A DNA stretch of 64,000 nt, taken from Capra hircus (taxonomy: Eukaryota > Chordata > Mammalia > Artiodactyla > Bovidae). Both the position numbers and the translations under genes were made by a program. Positions 1 through 11,089 of the stretch are shown piece by piece; position 1 is the stretch's first letter, and each line of letters begins with the position of its first letter. The DNA is taken from contig NC_030816.1 in assembly GCF_001704415.2 (NCBI RefSeq), positions 80,660,213 to 80,724,212 of the forward strand, given 5' to 3'. Below the pieces are notes generated by a model, which was given only the letters and a program-made list of their open reading frames with translations, was not told the origin of the DNA and ran no database searches.

Positions 1-234
1 CCCCACCCTAACCCCCCAGTGTGGATATCTGAGGCTGAAGAAATAAGACCAGAGCCTGTGAGATATCAGGTCTTTGAAAGGACTCAGAGGGGGAAAAAAT
101 GGAGAGAATGAATTAAAATGTGTTTTAGCAGCCAAGTTGTAGAAGAAGGCAAAGGAAATCTTCAGCGGCACAAATGAAGAGAAACATCAAAGGCAAGGCC
201 GTATGTGGAAGCTGAGTGGCTACATCCTTGCAGC
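1..234. other. Unannotated flank, nothing recognised
   Basis: Mixed-composition sequence with no ORF of note and no repeat I can name. Confidence 0.5.
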
Positions 235-600
235 TGGGGGTGACCATGTGATACAGTTCCAGCCAATGAGACGTAAGCAGAGTGGGCTAGGGATTTCAGG
301 GAGAGTTTGGTTTTCCTGATCTGGAGGCCATTCCTTCTTTCTTGTTGCTTTCTTCTCCCTTTTCCCACCTGGGCTGTGGCCATGAGGCTGGAAGCAGAAT
401 AGGCCAGTTTGTCACCCTGAAACAAGCAGAATGGTAAAAGCCATTCCTTAAGGATAAAGAGGCACGAAGATACAAGGAGCTTGAGGGAAAGGACATGGAT
501 GACAGTATTTCTTCCCTGCTCTTGCTGTTTCCAACCTTCTTATTATGTTAGAAAAATGAAACTCTTCCAAACGAGGCCACTATAGTAAAGTTTGGTTGCA
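235..600 (+). repeat. Ancient mammalian interspersed repeat, family not assigned
   Basis: The stretch reading GACCATGTGATACAGTTCC, then CCAATGAGACGTAAGCAGAG, and ending in TTATTATGTTAGAAAAATGAA near 540-560 matches a widespread degraded mammalian repeat that I recognise by pattern but cannot name with certainty. It is strongly diverged. The two short ORFs crossing it are not genes. Confidence 0.4.
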
Positions 601-954
601 TTGCTAAATAGTGTCTTGTATGTCTGGGATCTTGGATGGGAGAAAAACACCTTTGAGAAATGGCAACTCCAGGCCTGAGTGCATGGGGGCTGAGTTTATA
701 CTACATGCTTGACTCAGGAATCCTAAGTTGAGAAATAAAATTTAAAAATCAAGCCAGGATATTTGAAACCTCTGTAAGCAGTAAAAATGTACACTCACTC
801 CATGGGAATGTTTTCACATCTCCTGGGAAGGAAACATAATTAAAGATAAGTTCATAGTCAAAAATTACAAGGTCTATGAAAGAATAAACTACTATGGGTG
901 AGTCAACAGATATAGCAGGGAGGAGAATCAGTGCTCAGAGAACTGCATATAAAA

Positions 955-1860
955 GAACATTCTGAGAGGCTATGAAATGCCTACAACGTGACTAAAGATA
1001 TAAACCAAGGCATAGAGGACAGTGAAAAAAAGAAGACAACATAAAAACAGAACAAACAACTCTGAAAAAGAACCAGATTGAGTCTCTATAAATGAAAATC
1101 ATAGTCACTGAAATTAAAAATTCAGTGGAAAGGGGAATGAACAGTTAAGACAAAAATGAAGACAGAATCCAAAAACCAGAAGACAGACTGGAAGAAATTT
1201 CTCAGAATGTGGGACAGAAAAACTATGGAATTGTGGCCAAGAGCCATAGAAAAACAGATCAAGAAGTTTCAGTATATATCAAGTAGAAATTTCAGACCAA
1301 AAAAATAGAGAAAGTGAGAAAGAGATAATATTTAAGAAAAATTATACCTGAGAATTTTCTAGATATAAAGCAAAACATAAATGAGTCTTCAGATTTCAGA
1401 AGGATGCACACATCCCAGCAGTATAATTTTTAAAATTCACAATTTGATACACTCTGGTGCAACTTTGGAATGTCAATGATAGGAAGAAAAATCTTAAAAG
1501 CAACCAAAGCAGATACTCTAAAAACAAAAAGCAAAAAAGGGTCCAATAGACCATCATCAAGCTTGTCATCAGTCACCATAGATGTCTATAGGAAACAAAT
1601 GGCATCTTTACATTGCTAAGAGGAATAAGACTCATCCTAGAATTCTATACCCAACTAAACTTTTATTTCAGACTGAGAGTGAAGCAGAAATTTCAAACCA
1701 ACAAAGTCTGGGAGTTTCCCACTCATCAACTCTTCCTAAAAGATCTACCATAAGGTTTGCTTCAGTAAGAAAAACAATTGAATTCAGAAGAAAGAAGTAG
1801 AGACCATAAGGATGAATAAAGAAATTGGTAAATACATTGTCAAAATTAAATAGTGATTTG
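955..1860 (+). mobile_element. Degraded LINE-1 fragment (5'-region type)
   Basis: An A-rich strand with phrases typical of old L1 5' regions: CTTAAAAGCAACCAAAGCAG near 1493-1512 and CCTAGAATTCTATACCCAAC near 1636-1656, followed by an interval in the usual order. There is no intact ORF. The short ORF at 1582-1800 is a relic or chance frame. Confidence 0.45.
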
Positions 1861-1982
1861 CTGTAAATAATAAAACTGATACTAATCTGAGAGGACTTTA
1901 AAAATAAGGTAATACTAATATACCAGTCTAATACTAATTAGTCTAAATACCAATTAGTCTAATACATTAATACATGAACCAT

Positions 1983-3193
1983 AAACTTCCAGATGTTCAA
2001 GCTGGATTGTGAAAAGCCAGAGGAATGAGAGATCAAATTGCCAACATCCACTGGATCATTGAAAAAGCAAGAGAGTTCCAGAAAAACATCTACTTCTGCT
2101 TTATTGACTACACCAAAGCCTTTGTGTGGATCACAACAAACTGTGGAAAATTCTTCAAGAGATGGGAATATCAGACCACCTCACCTGCCTCCTGAGAAAT
2201 CTGTATGCAGGTCAAGAAGCAACAGTTAGAACTGGACATGAAACAACAGACTGGTTCCAAATCAGGAAAGGAGTACATCAGGCTATATATTGTCACCCTG
2301 TTTATTCAACTTATATGCAGAGTATATCATGTGAAATGCCAGGCTGGATGAAGTGCAAGCTGGAATCAAGATTGCCGGGAGAAATATCAATAACCTCAGA
2401 TACGCAGATGACACCACCCTCATGGCAGAAAGTGAAGAAGAACTAAAGAGCCTCTTGATGAAAGTGAAAGAGGAGAGTGAAAAAGTTGGCTTAAAATTCA
2501 ACATTCAGAAAACTAAGATCATGGGATCTGGTCCCATCACTTCATGGCAAATAGATGGGGAAACAATGGAAACAGTGAGAGACTCTTATTTTTGGGGGCT
2601 CATAAATCACTGCAGATGGTGACTGCAGCCATGAAATTAAAAGGCACTTACTCCTTGGAAGGAAAGTTATGACCAAACTATGTCTAGTTATGACTAGACA
2701 GCATATTAAAAAGCACAGACATTACTCTGCCAACAAAGGTCTGTCTAGTCAAAGCCATGGTTTTTCCAGTAGTCATGTATGGATGTGAGAGTTGGACTAT
2801 AAAGAAAGCTGAGAGCCGAAGAATTGATGCGTTTGAACTGTGGTGTTGGAGAAGACTCTTGAGAGTCCCTTGGACTGCAAGGAGATCAAACCAGTCAATC
2901 CTAAAGGAAATCAGTCCTGAATATTCACTGGAAGGACTAATGCTGAAGCTCCAATACTTTGACCACCTGATGTGAAGAACTGACTCATTTGAAAAGACCC
3001 TGATGCTGGGAAAGATTGAAGGCGGGAGGAGAAGGGGACAAGAGAGGATGAGATGGTTGGATGGCATCACCAACTCGATGGACATGACTTTGAGCAAGCT
3101 CCGGGAGTTAGTGATGGACAGGGAAGCCTGGCATGCTGCATTCCATGGGGTCGCAAAAAGTCAGACATGACTGAGCGACTGAACTGAACTGAA
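1983..3193 (+). mobile_element. BovB (RTE) LINE, 5'-truncated, broken ORF
   Basis: Carries the central and C-terminal parts of the BovB reverse transcriptase in broken frames. Visible are YADDTTLMAESEEELKSLLM (the YADD catalytic motif, about 2400-2460), MVFPVVMYGCESWTIKKAE (2757-2815) and the LRVPWTARRSNQSILKEISP segment. It ends in the BovB tail GACTGAACTGAACTGAA at 3193. A short deletion near 2121 (loss of the middle of the FDCVDHN segment) and other indels kill the frame. RTE elements move by target-primed reverse transcription; this copy is dead. Confidence 0.93.
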
Positions 3194-3582
3194 TACACTA
3201 GTCAACAATCACACAAATCACTGTAAAGGAAGACCTGAGTTTAAACAGTCATAAAACCCAGTATTAGTTTGGAGGAGAAGACATATTGATTAACTTTACA
3301 TTCTATTAACAATTTCTAAGAATAAACATTAAAAGAATAGAAATAATAACATTTAAATGAAAAGGAGAAAAAAGGAAATTTAAAAAAAGGGAACTTGAGA
3401 TATTGACAGTTGAATAAAAGGTGAAAAATGAAGCAGATGGAAAAAAGCAAAAATACAAAATCGAAATAAATTCTAAAATAGAAAATCCAAAATCATAATG
3501 TTGAGTGAGACATAACATACATTATATCAATGTGAATGTATATGTTAAAACATGAATCAATATAAAATTGCTAACAGACAGA
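3194..3582. other. AT-rich unique stretch
   Basis: A-rich sequence with no recognisable gene or repeat. Confidence 0.5.
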
Positions 3583-3793
3583 TGAAAGTGAAAAGGGAAA
3601 GTATTAGTCCCTCAGTTGTGTTCAACTCTTTGTAACCCCATGGACTGTAATTCTCTTGTCCGTAGAGTTTTCCAGGCCAGAATACTAGAGTGGGTAGCCA
3701 TTCCCTTCTGCAGGGGATCTTCCCGACCCAGGGACTGAACATGGATCTCCTGCACTGCAGGCAGATTCTTTACCATCTGAGCCAACATGGTGA
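3583..3793 (-). mobile_element. Bov-tA/ART2-type SINE
   Basis: The reverse strand reads from a tRNA-derived head (complement at about 3715-3790) to the Bov-A tail GACTCTTTGT-type segment near 3630. Diverged but full length. The small ORFs across it are repeat shadows. Confidence 0.9.
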
Positions 3794-3929
3794 AGAAAAA
3801 AATATGAGAGCAAGGATAGGAAAGAACACCAGTTTCAGAACAGTGGCTACCTGTGGAGGGGAAGGAATGAAACTGGACTGAACACAAGCACAAAGGCTTT
3901 AATGTATGTTCACATTCTTTCCCTATACT

Positions 3930-4012
3930 GTGAAACACAAAGAAATAAAGGAAGGGAGGGAGGGAAAGATGGAGAGAAAGGGAGAATAAAAAGAGGGAAG
4001 GAGGAAAAATGA
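3930..4012 (+). repeat. Purine-rich (GGGA/GAAA) low-complexity tract
   Basis: Nearly uninterrupted A and G with GGGAGGGAGGG at 3955-3965. A simple-sequence tract with no coding meaning. Confidence 0.9.
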
Positions 4013-4689
4013 TGAGTCATTCACCCTAAGGATAATTCTAAACAAATAGGTAACACACGAAAACTACCCCCTTACCAAATCAAAATGTACAGAGAACATA
4101 GCATGAATAAACAGGAAATAAAACTTAGGGAGGTTGATTTGATAACAGTTTATCTTCAGTTACTGGTATTGGCATTAGTGTTCTACGTGCAAAGGTTTCT
4201 GAGAGAGAAAATGAATTTCATTTGCAAAAGAAAAGATTGATATTAGAGTGAATGAATCAGGATTATGTGACTCTAAGGATGTTTCAACCTTTAATAGAGG
4301 TTAGTATAGACATTTTAGAAGAGTCTTGTTTCCGTAAAATATTTACATATAAGAATGATTTGACTAATAAAAATCTCTTTCTGAAGGCAAAATGGTACAC
4401 TAGATGGCTGTTCTCCAACGTGTTGGCGTGCAGACATCTGGGTAAAAGAACAGCAAGTGGTAAAAGCCCTCCATGGGATGCCTCCAAATCGGAAAGCCCC
4501 GCACCCACCGCTGTTCACCACAATTTTGATGAGAACAGACGGAAGGGGATGGGGAGGAGGAGGGGAGAGCCCAGGTAAAACTGCATAAACCACTCACCTA
4601 CTTTTACCTGCTTGTTCCCTTTTTCTCACTCAGGCAAAGGGTTGGATGCAAAAAGAGAACCGGAACGAACTTTAAAAAATATATATATT
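4013..4689. other. Unique stretch without a gene
   Basis: AT-rich to mixed sequence. An open frame at 4252-4578 (108 codons) shows no family features and an opposing ORF overlaps it, so I treat it as chance. Confidence 0.5.
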
Positions 4690-4922
4690 TTTTTTGGTAT
4701 TTATTTTTGGTTGCACTGGGTCTTCATCGCTGTGTGTGGGCTTTCTCTAGTTGTGGCAAGTGAGGGCTAGTCTCTAGTTATGGTGCGTGTTGCAGAGGCC
4801 AGGCCCTAGGGTGCATAGGCTTAGTCGCTCTGCAACACGTGGGATCTTCCCAGATCAGGGAACCGAACCTGTGTCTCCATTGGCAGGCAAGATTCTTGCC
4901 CACTGAGCCACTAGGGAAGATC
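4690..4922 (-). mobile_element. CHR-2-type cetartiodactyl tRNA-Glu SINE
   Basis: The minus strand has a tRNA-like head (complement of CACTGAGCCACTAGGGAAG, 4900-4918, with a B-box-like GGTTCGGTTCCCTGA complement at 4856-4870). The body complement contains TTGCACTGGGTCTTCATCGC (4711-4730) and GGGCTTTCTCTAGTTGTGGC (4738-4757), diagnostic of CHR-type SINEs shared by whales, hippos and ruminants. Older than the Bov-tA copies. Confidence 0.85.
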
Positions 4923-5317
4923 CTGGAACAAACTTCTAATGCAGTCGCTTTCTATTGTACATTTCCTCTTCTTACAATTTTCCAGACAGCTGGCCTCCTG
5001 AACCTCCGCCAGAGTGCAGAGAAAGTGGGGTCTAATTACATTCCTTCTAACTCAAGCTGGCCATGGGGACAGTATCAGTGGGAACATTTGCTCATGGGTT
5101 TTATTGTTAAGCCTTATGGCAGCTAAAAAGGCAGCCCTGCCCTTTGTCTTTTGTCACAGTGATGGCACAGATTTTCACCCAGACACAAAGACCACCAGAC
5201 AGGACAACCTGGGGCGGCCCTGCAGTCCCTCCCTGCTTCCTGAGTGGCCCCGTGACTACTTTGAGGACCATTCTGCCACCCATTCTGAAATGTCATTTCC
5301 CCAACAATTCTCTTTTT
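4923..5317. other. Unique stretch without a gene
   Basis: Mixed composition; overlapping short ORFs on both strands without family features. Confidence 0.5.
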
Positions 5318-5420
5318 TTCATTGAGGTATAATTTATATATTACAAAATACACACATTTTAACTTAATTCTGTTAACTTTGATAAAATTATACTCCCATC
5401 CCCATCAGAGTACAGCATAA
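5318..5420 (-). mobile_element. LINE-1 3'-UTR fragment
   Basis: The phrase TTCATTGAGGTATAATTTAT (5319-5338) and the following cccatcc/catca pattern match the reverse complement of old L1 3' ends. The same phrase recurs in the L1 copies near 17000 and 19145. Confidence 0.55.
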
Positions 5421-5817
5421 AATCACTTTTAAAGGAAAATTATTTTCTGGATGGACCCAATAGCAATGAAACACAATGGCTTCTATTTCTAAATCTGATA
5501 CTTGCAATTTTAGAAACAGTATCCAAGACTTGAAGATAATGAGCTACAGAGTAGTAAATAGTACATTTTGCCCCATCTGTAAGAATAGTTCTATTTTCCA
5601 TAGTCATTTAGATAAGAAACAGAAATGCTATAAATCACTGTAAAATGACTTGTACTTTAAAATACAAATCTTAACATTTGTGTGCTGAAAAGTGATTAAT
5701 CATACTTTATTTTCTTTTCATATTTTCTTATAATGCCACATGAATAAGCTGATATACCTTATCTTCTTTCCTATCTGAAAAAGATCTAGATTCACAGTCC
5801 AGACTGAATTCCATGCT
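5421..5817. other. AT-rich unique stretch
   Basis: No gene or nameable repeat seen. Confidence 0.5.
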
Positions 5818-5829
5818 AGCAACAGGGGT

Positions 5830-6151
5830 CAGTCAGTTCAGTTCAGTCACTCAGTCATGTCTGACTCTTTGAGACCCCATGAATCGCAGCACACCAGGCC
5901 TCCCTGTCCATCACCAACTCCCGGAGTTCACTCAGACTCACGTCCATTGAGTCGGTGATGCCATCCAGCCATCTCATCCTCTGTCGTCCCCTTTTCCTCC
6001 TGCCCCCAATCACTCCCAGCATCAGAGTCTTTTCCAGTGAGTCAACTCTTCGCATGAGGTGGCCAAAGTACTGGAGTCTCATCTTTAGCATCATTCCTTC
6101 CAAAGAACACCCAGGACTGATCTCCTTTAGAATGGACTGGTTGGATCTCCC
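5830..6151 (-). mobile_element. BovB LINE 3' end, short insertion with target-site duplication
   Basis: The minus strand encodes the BovB C-terminal phrases MLKMRLQYFGHLMRRVDSLE and RQRMRWLDGITDSMD and ends in the CAGTTCAGTT-type tail at 5830. It is severely 5'-truncated. An exact 12-base duplication AGCAACAGGGGT flanks it at 5818-5829 and 6152-6163, which fixes both ends. Confidence 0.96.
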
Positions 6152-6163
6152 AGCAACAGGGGT

Positions 6164-6789
6164 ACGGAGCTACAAATGGTTCTCTTTAAGTCAAACAAAA
6201 TAACAACAAGTATGGGAACACCTTACTCTGAAGTTTCTCTATTTGAGTTTAAACCTCTCTTCACAGGCTTTTTTCAAGTCTTTGAAGCATTATTAAACGA
6301 TCCTACTATTGGTTTTCTGTGAGTCAGTCCTGGTGAAAGTGGAGTGACTTGGACCACTAATGACTAAAGTTCACTCATCGTCTGAAGGACAGTCACAAAG
6401 CCTGGGGTTCATTCCTATAAGCATCCTTATAACTTAGGTTTTGACTCCTGGAAATAGGAGAGGTGGGAAATAGGACACAGAATTCAACTCATCTCTCTTA
6501 CTTAAATATAGTACTGCTGCTATTTCTGTTACTTATCTTGGGGAATTTTGTTAAGTATTGGTATATTTTGCTATTCAGCATTAAGTTGTATGCCTCATTT
6601 CTACCTTTGAAATCCAAATTTCCAAGTAATCACTTTTAGGAAAAAATCCTCTATTTTCAGCTTCATTCTCCATGGACCATTTATTTGTGATGCCAAGCCA
6701 TTGAGTAACTTGAAGTTACAGTAAGAATTTGTCATGCCAGTTTCCATCTTAACAAGGAAGGCTTTTAAGACAAACAAACCAATTTTTGT
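6164..6789. other. Unique stretch without a gene
   Basis: AT-rich sequence, no convincing ORF or repeat. Confidence 0.5.
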
Positions 6790-7010
6790 TAAATGGATAA
6801 AAGAAATGAACAAGCGTTTCACATAAGAGTGGGAAAAGAATGGTCTCATAACTTCAACCTTGTAAATAATTGGAAAAATGCAAATTAAAACCACAATGAG
6901 ACACCACTTCAGCACCCCATCAGATTAGCAAAAATTTGTAGTCTGACAATACCAAGTGTTGATGATGATGAAAAACTATAGAAATTCTCATACAAACTGG
7001 TAAGCCTAAG
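6790..7010 (+). mobile_element. LINE-1 ORF2 3'-region fragment
   Basis: Contains AAATGCAAATTAAAACCACA (6877-6896), then a GAGACACCACTTCAGCACC segment and a TGATGATGATGAAAAACTAT segment, in the order found at the 3' end of L1 ORF2. Diverged and frame-broken. Confidence 0.8.
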
Positions 7011-7065
7011 CACATTATAATTTATATTATGTGGGTATTAAATGACTATATGTGATGTGACTCTG

Positions 7066-7353
7066 TTGCTGCTGCTGCTGCTGCTGCTGTGAAATCACTT
7101 CAGTCGTGTCCGACTCTGTGCAACCCCATAGACAGCAGCACACCAGATTCCCCCATCCCTGGGATTCTCCAGGCAAGAACGCTGGAGTGGGTTGCCATTT
7201 CCTTCTCCAATGCATGAAAGTGAAAAGTGAAAGTGAAGTCGCTCAGTTGTGTCCGACTCTTAGCAACCCCATGGACTGCAGCCCACCTGGCTCCTCAGTC
7301 CATGGGATTTTCCAGGCAAGAGTATTGGAGTGGGGTGCCATTGCCTTCTCCGT
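7066..7353 (-). mobile_element. Bov-A2-type dimeric SINE with (GCT)7 tail
   Basis: Two Bov-A monomers in tandem on the minus strand, linked by a CATGAAAGTGAAAAGTGAAA joint at 7213-7232. The element's 3' tail is the microsatellite (GCT)7 at 7068-7088. Probable duplicated flanks with one mismatch lie at 7057-7067 and 7354-7364. Confidence 0.93.
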
Positions 7354-7555
7354 GTGACTGTGTTAGGTGATATTAAATTACTGTTAATTTTCTTAAGTGT
7401 TAATTCTGAAGTATTTGGGAGTGAAATGTCAAGATGCCTACAACTTTATAAAATGCTTCAGCATAAAGAATGTGGAGAGAGAAGGAAAGAGAGAAAAAAA
7501 GTGTGATTAAATGCCTTTTTAAAAGTAGGGGGCAAACTATTGGGGCAGAATCTGT

Positions 7556-7752
7556 AAGTCTAAATTGTGACCTGGCCATTTATTGATTGTAATCTGGGTA
7601 ATTAAGCTCTCTCTACCTCAGTTTAGTTATCTGTGAAATGGGAGCGATGGTGGTAGGTACTCAGTAGAGTTGTGAGCATTAAATGAAGTAATTCATGTAA
7701 AGTACTTAGAGCAGTTGCTGCTTTGTCATAAGCCTTCAACGAATGTTATTAC
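7556..7752 (+). mobile_element. MIR SINE
   Basis: The core CTACCTCAGTTTAGTTATCT (7613-7632), TGTGAAATGGGAGCGATGG and TGAGCATTAAATGAAGTAAT (7672-7691) follow the order of the MIR core and 3' end, ending near GAATGTTATTA. An ancient mammal-wide SINE. Confidence 0.8.
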
Positions 7753-8041
7753 CTCTGTTGGCTTCATTCTGCAGATGATGTCAGTTGAGACTCAGAAAAA
7801 TGATGTAACTCGTTCATTCCCAACACTGCTACTGGTGGTTGGAGCTGGAAGAGCTGGAACTGTCAGGAAGCTCTTCTGCAAGTCAACAGCAACACACACA
7901 GCAGCCCTCTTTACAACAGCAAAAACCTGAGACACTCAAGTGCCCATCTACTGGAGAATGGATTGCTAAGTTGTGTTACGCTTCTATACTAGAACCCTAT
8001 ACAGCCAAGGAAAGGAATAAATAAGACAAGTTAATACGAAA

Positions 8042-8227
8042 GTGAAAGTCGCTCAGTCGTGTCTGACTCTTGCGACCCCATGGACTATACAGTCCATGGA
8101 ATTCTCCAGGCCAGAGCACTGGAGTGGATAGCTTTTCCCTTCTCCAGGGAGTCTTTCCAACCCAGGGGTCAAACCAAGGTGTCCCGTATTACAGGCAGAT
8201 TCTTTACCAGCTGAGCCACAAGGGAAG
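8042..8227 (-). mobile_element. Bov-tA/ART2-type SINE
   Basis: Minus-strand copy: the tail complement AGTCGCTCAGTCGTGTCTGA begins at 8047, and the tRNA-derived head ends at GAGCCACAAGGGAAG near 8226. Confidence 0.92.
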
Positions 8228-8384
8228 AGTATCAAAAAATTGAAATGTTAAAGCTGTTATTTTATCCTTAAAGATTTTAGCTGCTTGAGCAACAAAAGGA
8301 CTGATTAAGCCACTAAAACTACCATGAAGAAGATAAGTAAAAAAAATGTTTTGGTTTATAAACACTTTGTAGTTCATCACGGCA

Positions 8385-8575
8385 TTTTCTGTAAGAGTGA
8401 GAAATTACTATCTAAATGTTTAACAGATGCGTAGTTATATAAACCAAAGAATTATTACTACAGTGAACTAATTTGTAGCCATTAAAGTTGTGTCTTTAAT
8501 GAATATTTAGTGATATGGTAGAATGCCCACTATATAATGTTGAATTTAAAAATATAGAATCCCCAAACATTAAAT
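8385..8575 (+). mobile_element. LINE-1 3'-end fragment
   Basis: TAGCCATTAAAGTTGTGTCT (8476-8495) followed by GAATATTTAGTGATATGGTA and a TATAATGTTGAATTTAAAA segment matches the L1 3' end phrase order. Diverged. Confidence 0.6.
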
Positions 8576-8584
8576 GCAAATATA

Positions 8585-8811
8585 CAACTGACCTTGAACA
8601 ACTCAGGGGTTAGGGGATATGACTGCACCCCAGCCCCCCTGCAGTCGAAAATCCATATAATTTTATAGTCAGCCTTCTGTATTCTCAGTTCCACATTCAT
8701 GGATTCAACCAACCACTGATCGAGTAGCACTATCGTATTTATTGAAAAAAAATTGCATGTAAGTGGACACACACATGTGTGTTCAAACTCGTGTTTTACA
8801 AGGGTCAACTG
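8585..8811. mobile_element. Tigger/MER2-like non-autonomous DNA transposon
   Basis: Both terminal inverted repeats are visible: the left end reads CAACTGACCTTGAACAACTC and the right end reads ACAAGGGTCAACTG at 8798-8811, the complement of the Tigger terminus CAGTTGACCCTTG. A TA precedes the left end; the right-hand TA has decayed. An ancient pogo-superfamily cut-and-paste relic with no transposase frame. Confidence 0.8.
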
Positions 8812-8925
8812 CATACACATATATATTTGTATATGTACATGCATATTCATATAACATGTATATACCTATACCATATAATGTACTTATATATATTCACATA
8901 CGATACATACATATATCTCATAGAA
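8812..8925. repeat. AT/CATA-rich simple sequence
   Basis: Alternating TATA, CATA and GTATAT units with low complexity. Confidence 0.8.
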
Positions 8926-8944
8926 GAAAAAACTTGGAAGATTA

Positions 8945-9158
8945 TGGTGGTGGTGGTGGTTTAGTCACTAAGTTGTGTTGGACTCTTGCGACCCCATGGA
9001 CTGTAGCCTGCCAGGCTTCTCTGACCATGGGATTCTCCAGGCAAGAATACTGGAGTGGGTTGCCATTTCCTTCTCCAGGGGATCTTCCCGACCCAGGAAT
9101 TGAACCCAGGTCTCCTGGATTGTAGGCAGATTCTTTACCAACTGAGTTATGAAGGAAG
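8945..9158 (-). mobile_element. Bov-tA SINE with (TGG)5 tail
   Basis: Minus-strand copy; its 3' tail is (TGG)5 at 8945-8959 and the tRNA-derived head complement ends near 9158. Confidence 0.93.
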
Positions 9159-9389
9159 ATTACATACAAAAACAATTTTTTTTTAAGTTAAAAGTGAGTT
9201 TCTTTGGATGGAGAGATGGGAATGACTTTTTCTTTTTATTCTCATCAGTAATTTGGATTTTCTTTTATTTCTACAGTGAAAATGTAAAACTGGCAGTTCT
9301 CAAGAGTAAGTAGACAGGGTCTAATTAAGTCATGGATTGTGCACCTAGAATCCCAACACATTACCTGTCCTGGGTGAAATTCTTCACAT

Positions 9390-9545
9390 GTGTCTATAAG
9401 AAACGTCTATAAGAAGGTCCACAGCAGCATTGTTTACAATGGGGGAAAGTGGGAACCACCGCTCTCTCTCAGCAGAAGCACATCCATCCGGACAGTGGAT
9501 ATCTAGGCAGCAGTTAAGAGGAGGGAAGCAGAGCTACTGTAATCA
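9390..9545 (+). mobile_element. LINE-1 3'-end fragment, left half
   Basis: GTCCACAGCAGCATTGTTTA (9417-9436) and the following CAATGGGGGAAAGTGGGAA segment match the L1 3' region. It is interrupted by the SINE at 9560 and appears to continue at 9776. Confidence 0.5.
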
Positions 9546-9559
9546 AGGTTATCACAACA

Positions 9560-9768
9560 GGGCTTCCCAGGTGGCTCAGCGGTAAAGAACCTGCCCGCCA
9601 ATGCAAGAGATGTGGGTTCAGTCCCTGGGTGGGGAAGATCCCCTGGAGAAGGAAATGGCAGCCCACTCCAGTATTCTTGCCTGGGAAATTCCAGGGACAG
9701 AGGAGCCTGGAGGGTTACAGTCCATGGTACGGTGAAGAGTCAGACACAACTCAGCAACTAAAAACAAT
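9560..9768 (+). mobile_element. Bov-tA SINE
   Basis: Full plus-strand copy: head GGGCTTCCCAGGTGGCTCAG at 9560, B-box-like GGTTCAGTCCCTG near 9616, tail GAGTCAGACACAACTCAGCA to about 9758 and an AAC-rich end. It is nested within an old L1. Confidence 0.94.
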
Positions 9769-9775
9769 AACAATC

Positions 9776-10010
9776 AATACATACATAGCAAAAATATTTT
9801 TAATGTGTGACCATGATAAACATCAACTCATAAGAGGGGTGTGAGGAAAGGTAATAAGATTAGGAAGGGGACACATGGTGTGGTGGGGGCTTCAATGACA
9901 CTTGAAAAGCTTTATCTCTTGGGCTGAGTAGTAGATGTTTGTTATATAGTAATAATTCTCTGTGGGGCTTTTGGTATGCCTGAAATGTTCCACAATAAAA
10001 GTTATATAAT
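9776..10010 (+). mobile_element. LINE-1 3'-end fragment, right half
   Basis: Ends with TTGGTATGCCTGAAATGTTC (9970-9989) and a CACAATAAAA polyadenylation-type end, typical of an L1 3' terminus. Confidence 0.55.
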
Positions 10011-11089
10011 GAAATAAAAATTCAAGTCAAGTGTATCTCTAGAAATGAAATTCATTTTCATTTCAGGAAGGTGCAATCATGGACTTCTGGACTACTTAAA
10101 ATATTTTTACATCTTCATTTTTGGCATAAACAACTATTCCAAACAAGAATAATTATTTTCTGCAAAAAAATAGAAATGACTTTAAATAAGTATATTTGAT
10201 TACAATTATTACCCAATTTTGTTCAAAACTCAAACTATCTTCATGGGGGAACAAAGTTAATACATATGACACCCTCTCTAAAAAAATGAATATTTAAAAG
10301 AGGGAGTTTAAAGAAAGGCATTGAATCTGGAAAAAGTAGTAGTTCTTCTATTCTTTCCATATATTCTAAATGTAGGGGGAATCTGTGCTGGGAGCACCCC
10401 ATGGTGTCGAAGCTGTGCTTCCAGCCTTGGCATGGCGGGTGATCCCAGTCCTGGCCAACTTGTCAGGAGGCAGAATTACACATTTGCACATGGTTAAACA
10501 GTTTCGTCAGTGAAATAGATTTAAACTAGCTTTCAAAGAAGGAAAAGAAAACATTCGATGCATTCCACGTTTTCCCTAAAGTATACTGTACCTTAGTCAT
10601 GCTGCATTTTGCATTCCTCAGAGCCCCCCAAAACTATTTAAATTGTGCACATAAATCATTCTGTCCCTTGTGAAATATAGCTGCCTCCTCCAGGAGAAGA
10701 AGTAAGGGGCGCCCTGTCCCAAGTGGCTACGCCCGGGGGTGAGGAGCCCAGCTCAAAGGAGTCAAAGGCAGGTGAGGTGAAGGGACACGCATTCCGCCTT
10801 GAAGGCAGAATGGAGAGCTTGCGGGACGTTCTCATGGTTTCTGTGCCCCATCCACCACAGTCTTTGGGCTAAAAGCCCATGTTTTTAAAGCCGGTAAATT
10901 CTGCCTCCTGATGACACGCTTCTCAGCCATTCCAGTAGGTGGGAAGTGGAGGGTTACCAGGGCAGAAAAGAGCATCCAAAAACAGGACGGAAGAGAGAAA
11001 CTCAGAGCCAAGCTGGAAAAGGTGACGACCACCTGAAATTAACAATGATATAAATGGCGGCGGGGTAGGGGGGAGGGTATTCTCCCAGC
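10011..11089. other. Unique stretch leading into the CpG island
   Basis: AT-rich to about 10370, then rising GC content. No gene or nameable repeat. CpG-containing sequence starts near 10690. Confidence 0.5.

Noticed and set aside
7067..7353. Direct repeats spaced across 7-8 kb as a CRISPR-like array
   Set aside because: They are the two monomers of a Bov-A2 SINE and neighbouring SINE copies; irregular spacing and a mammalian context.
9560..9768. tRNA-Glu-like A/B boxes as tRNA genes (here and at all Bov-tA and CHR copies)
   Set aside because: These are SINE heads; no cloverleaf is maintained and the Bov-A body follows directly.
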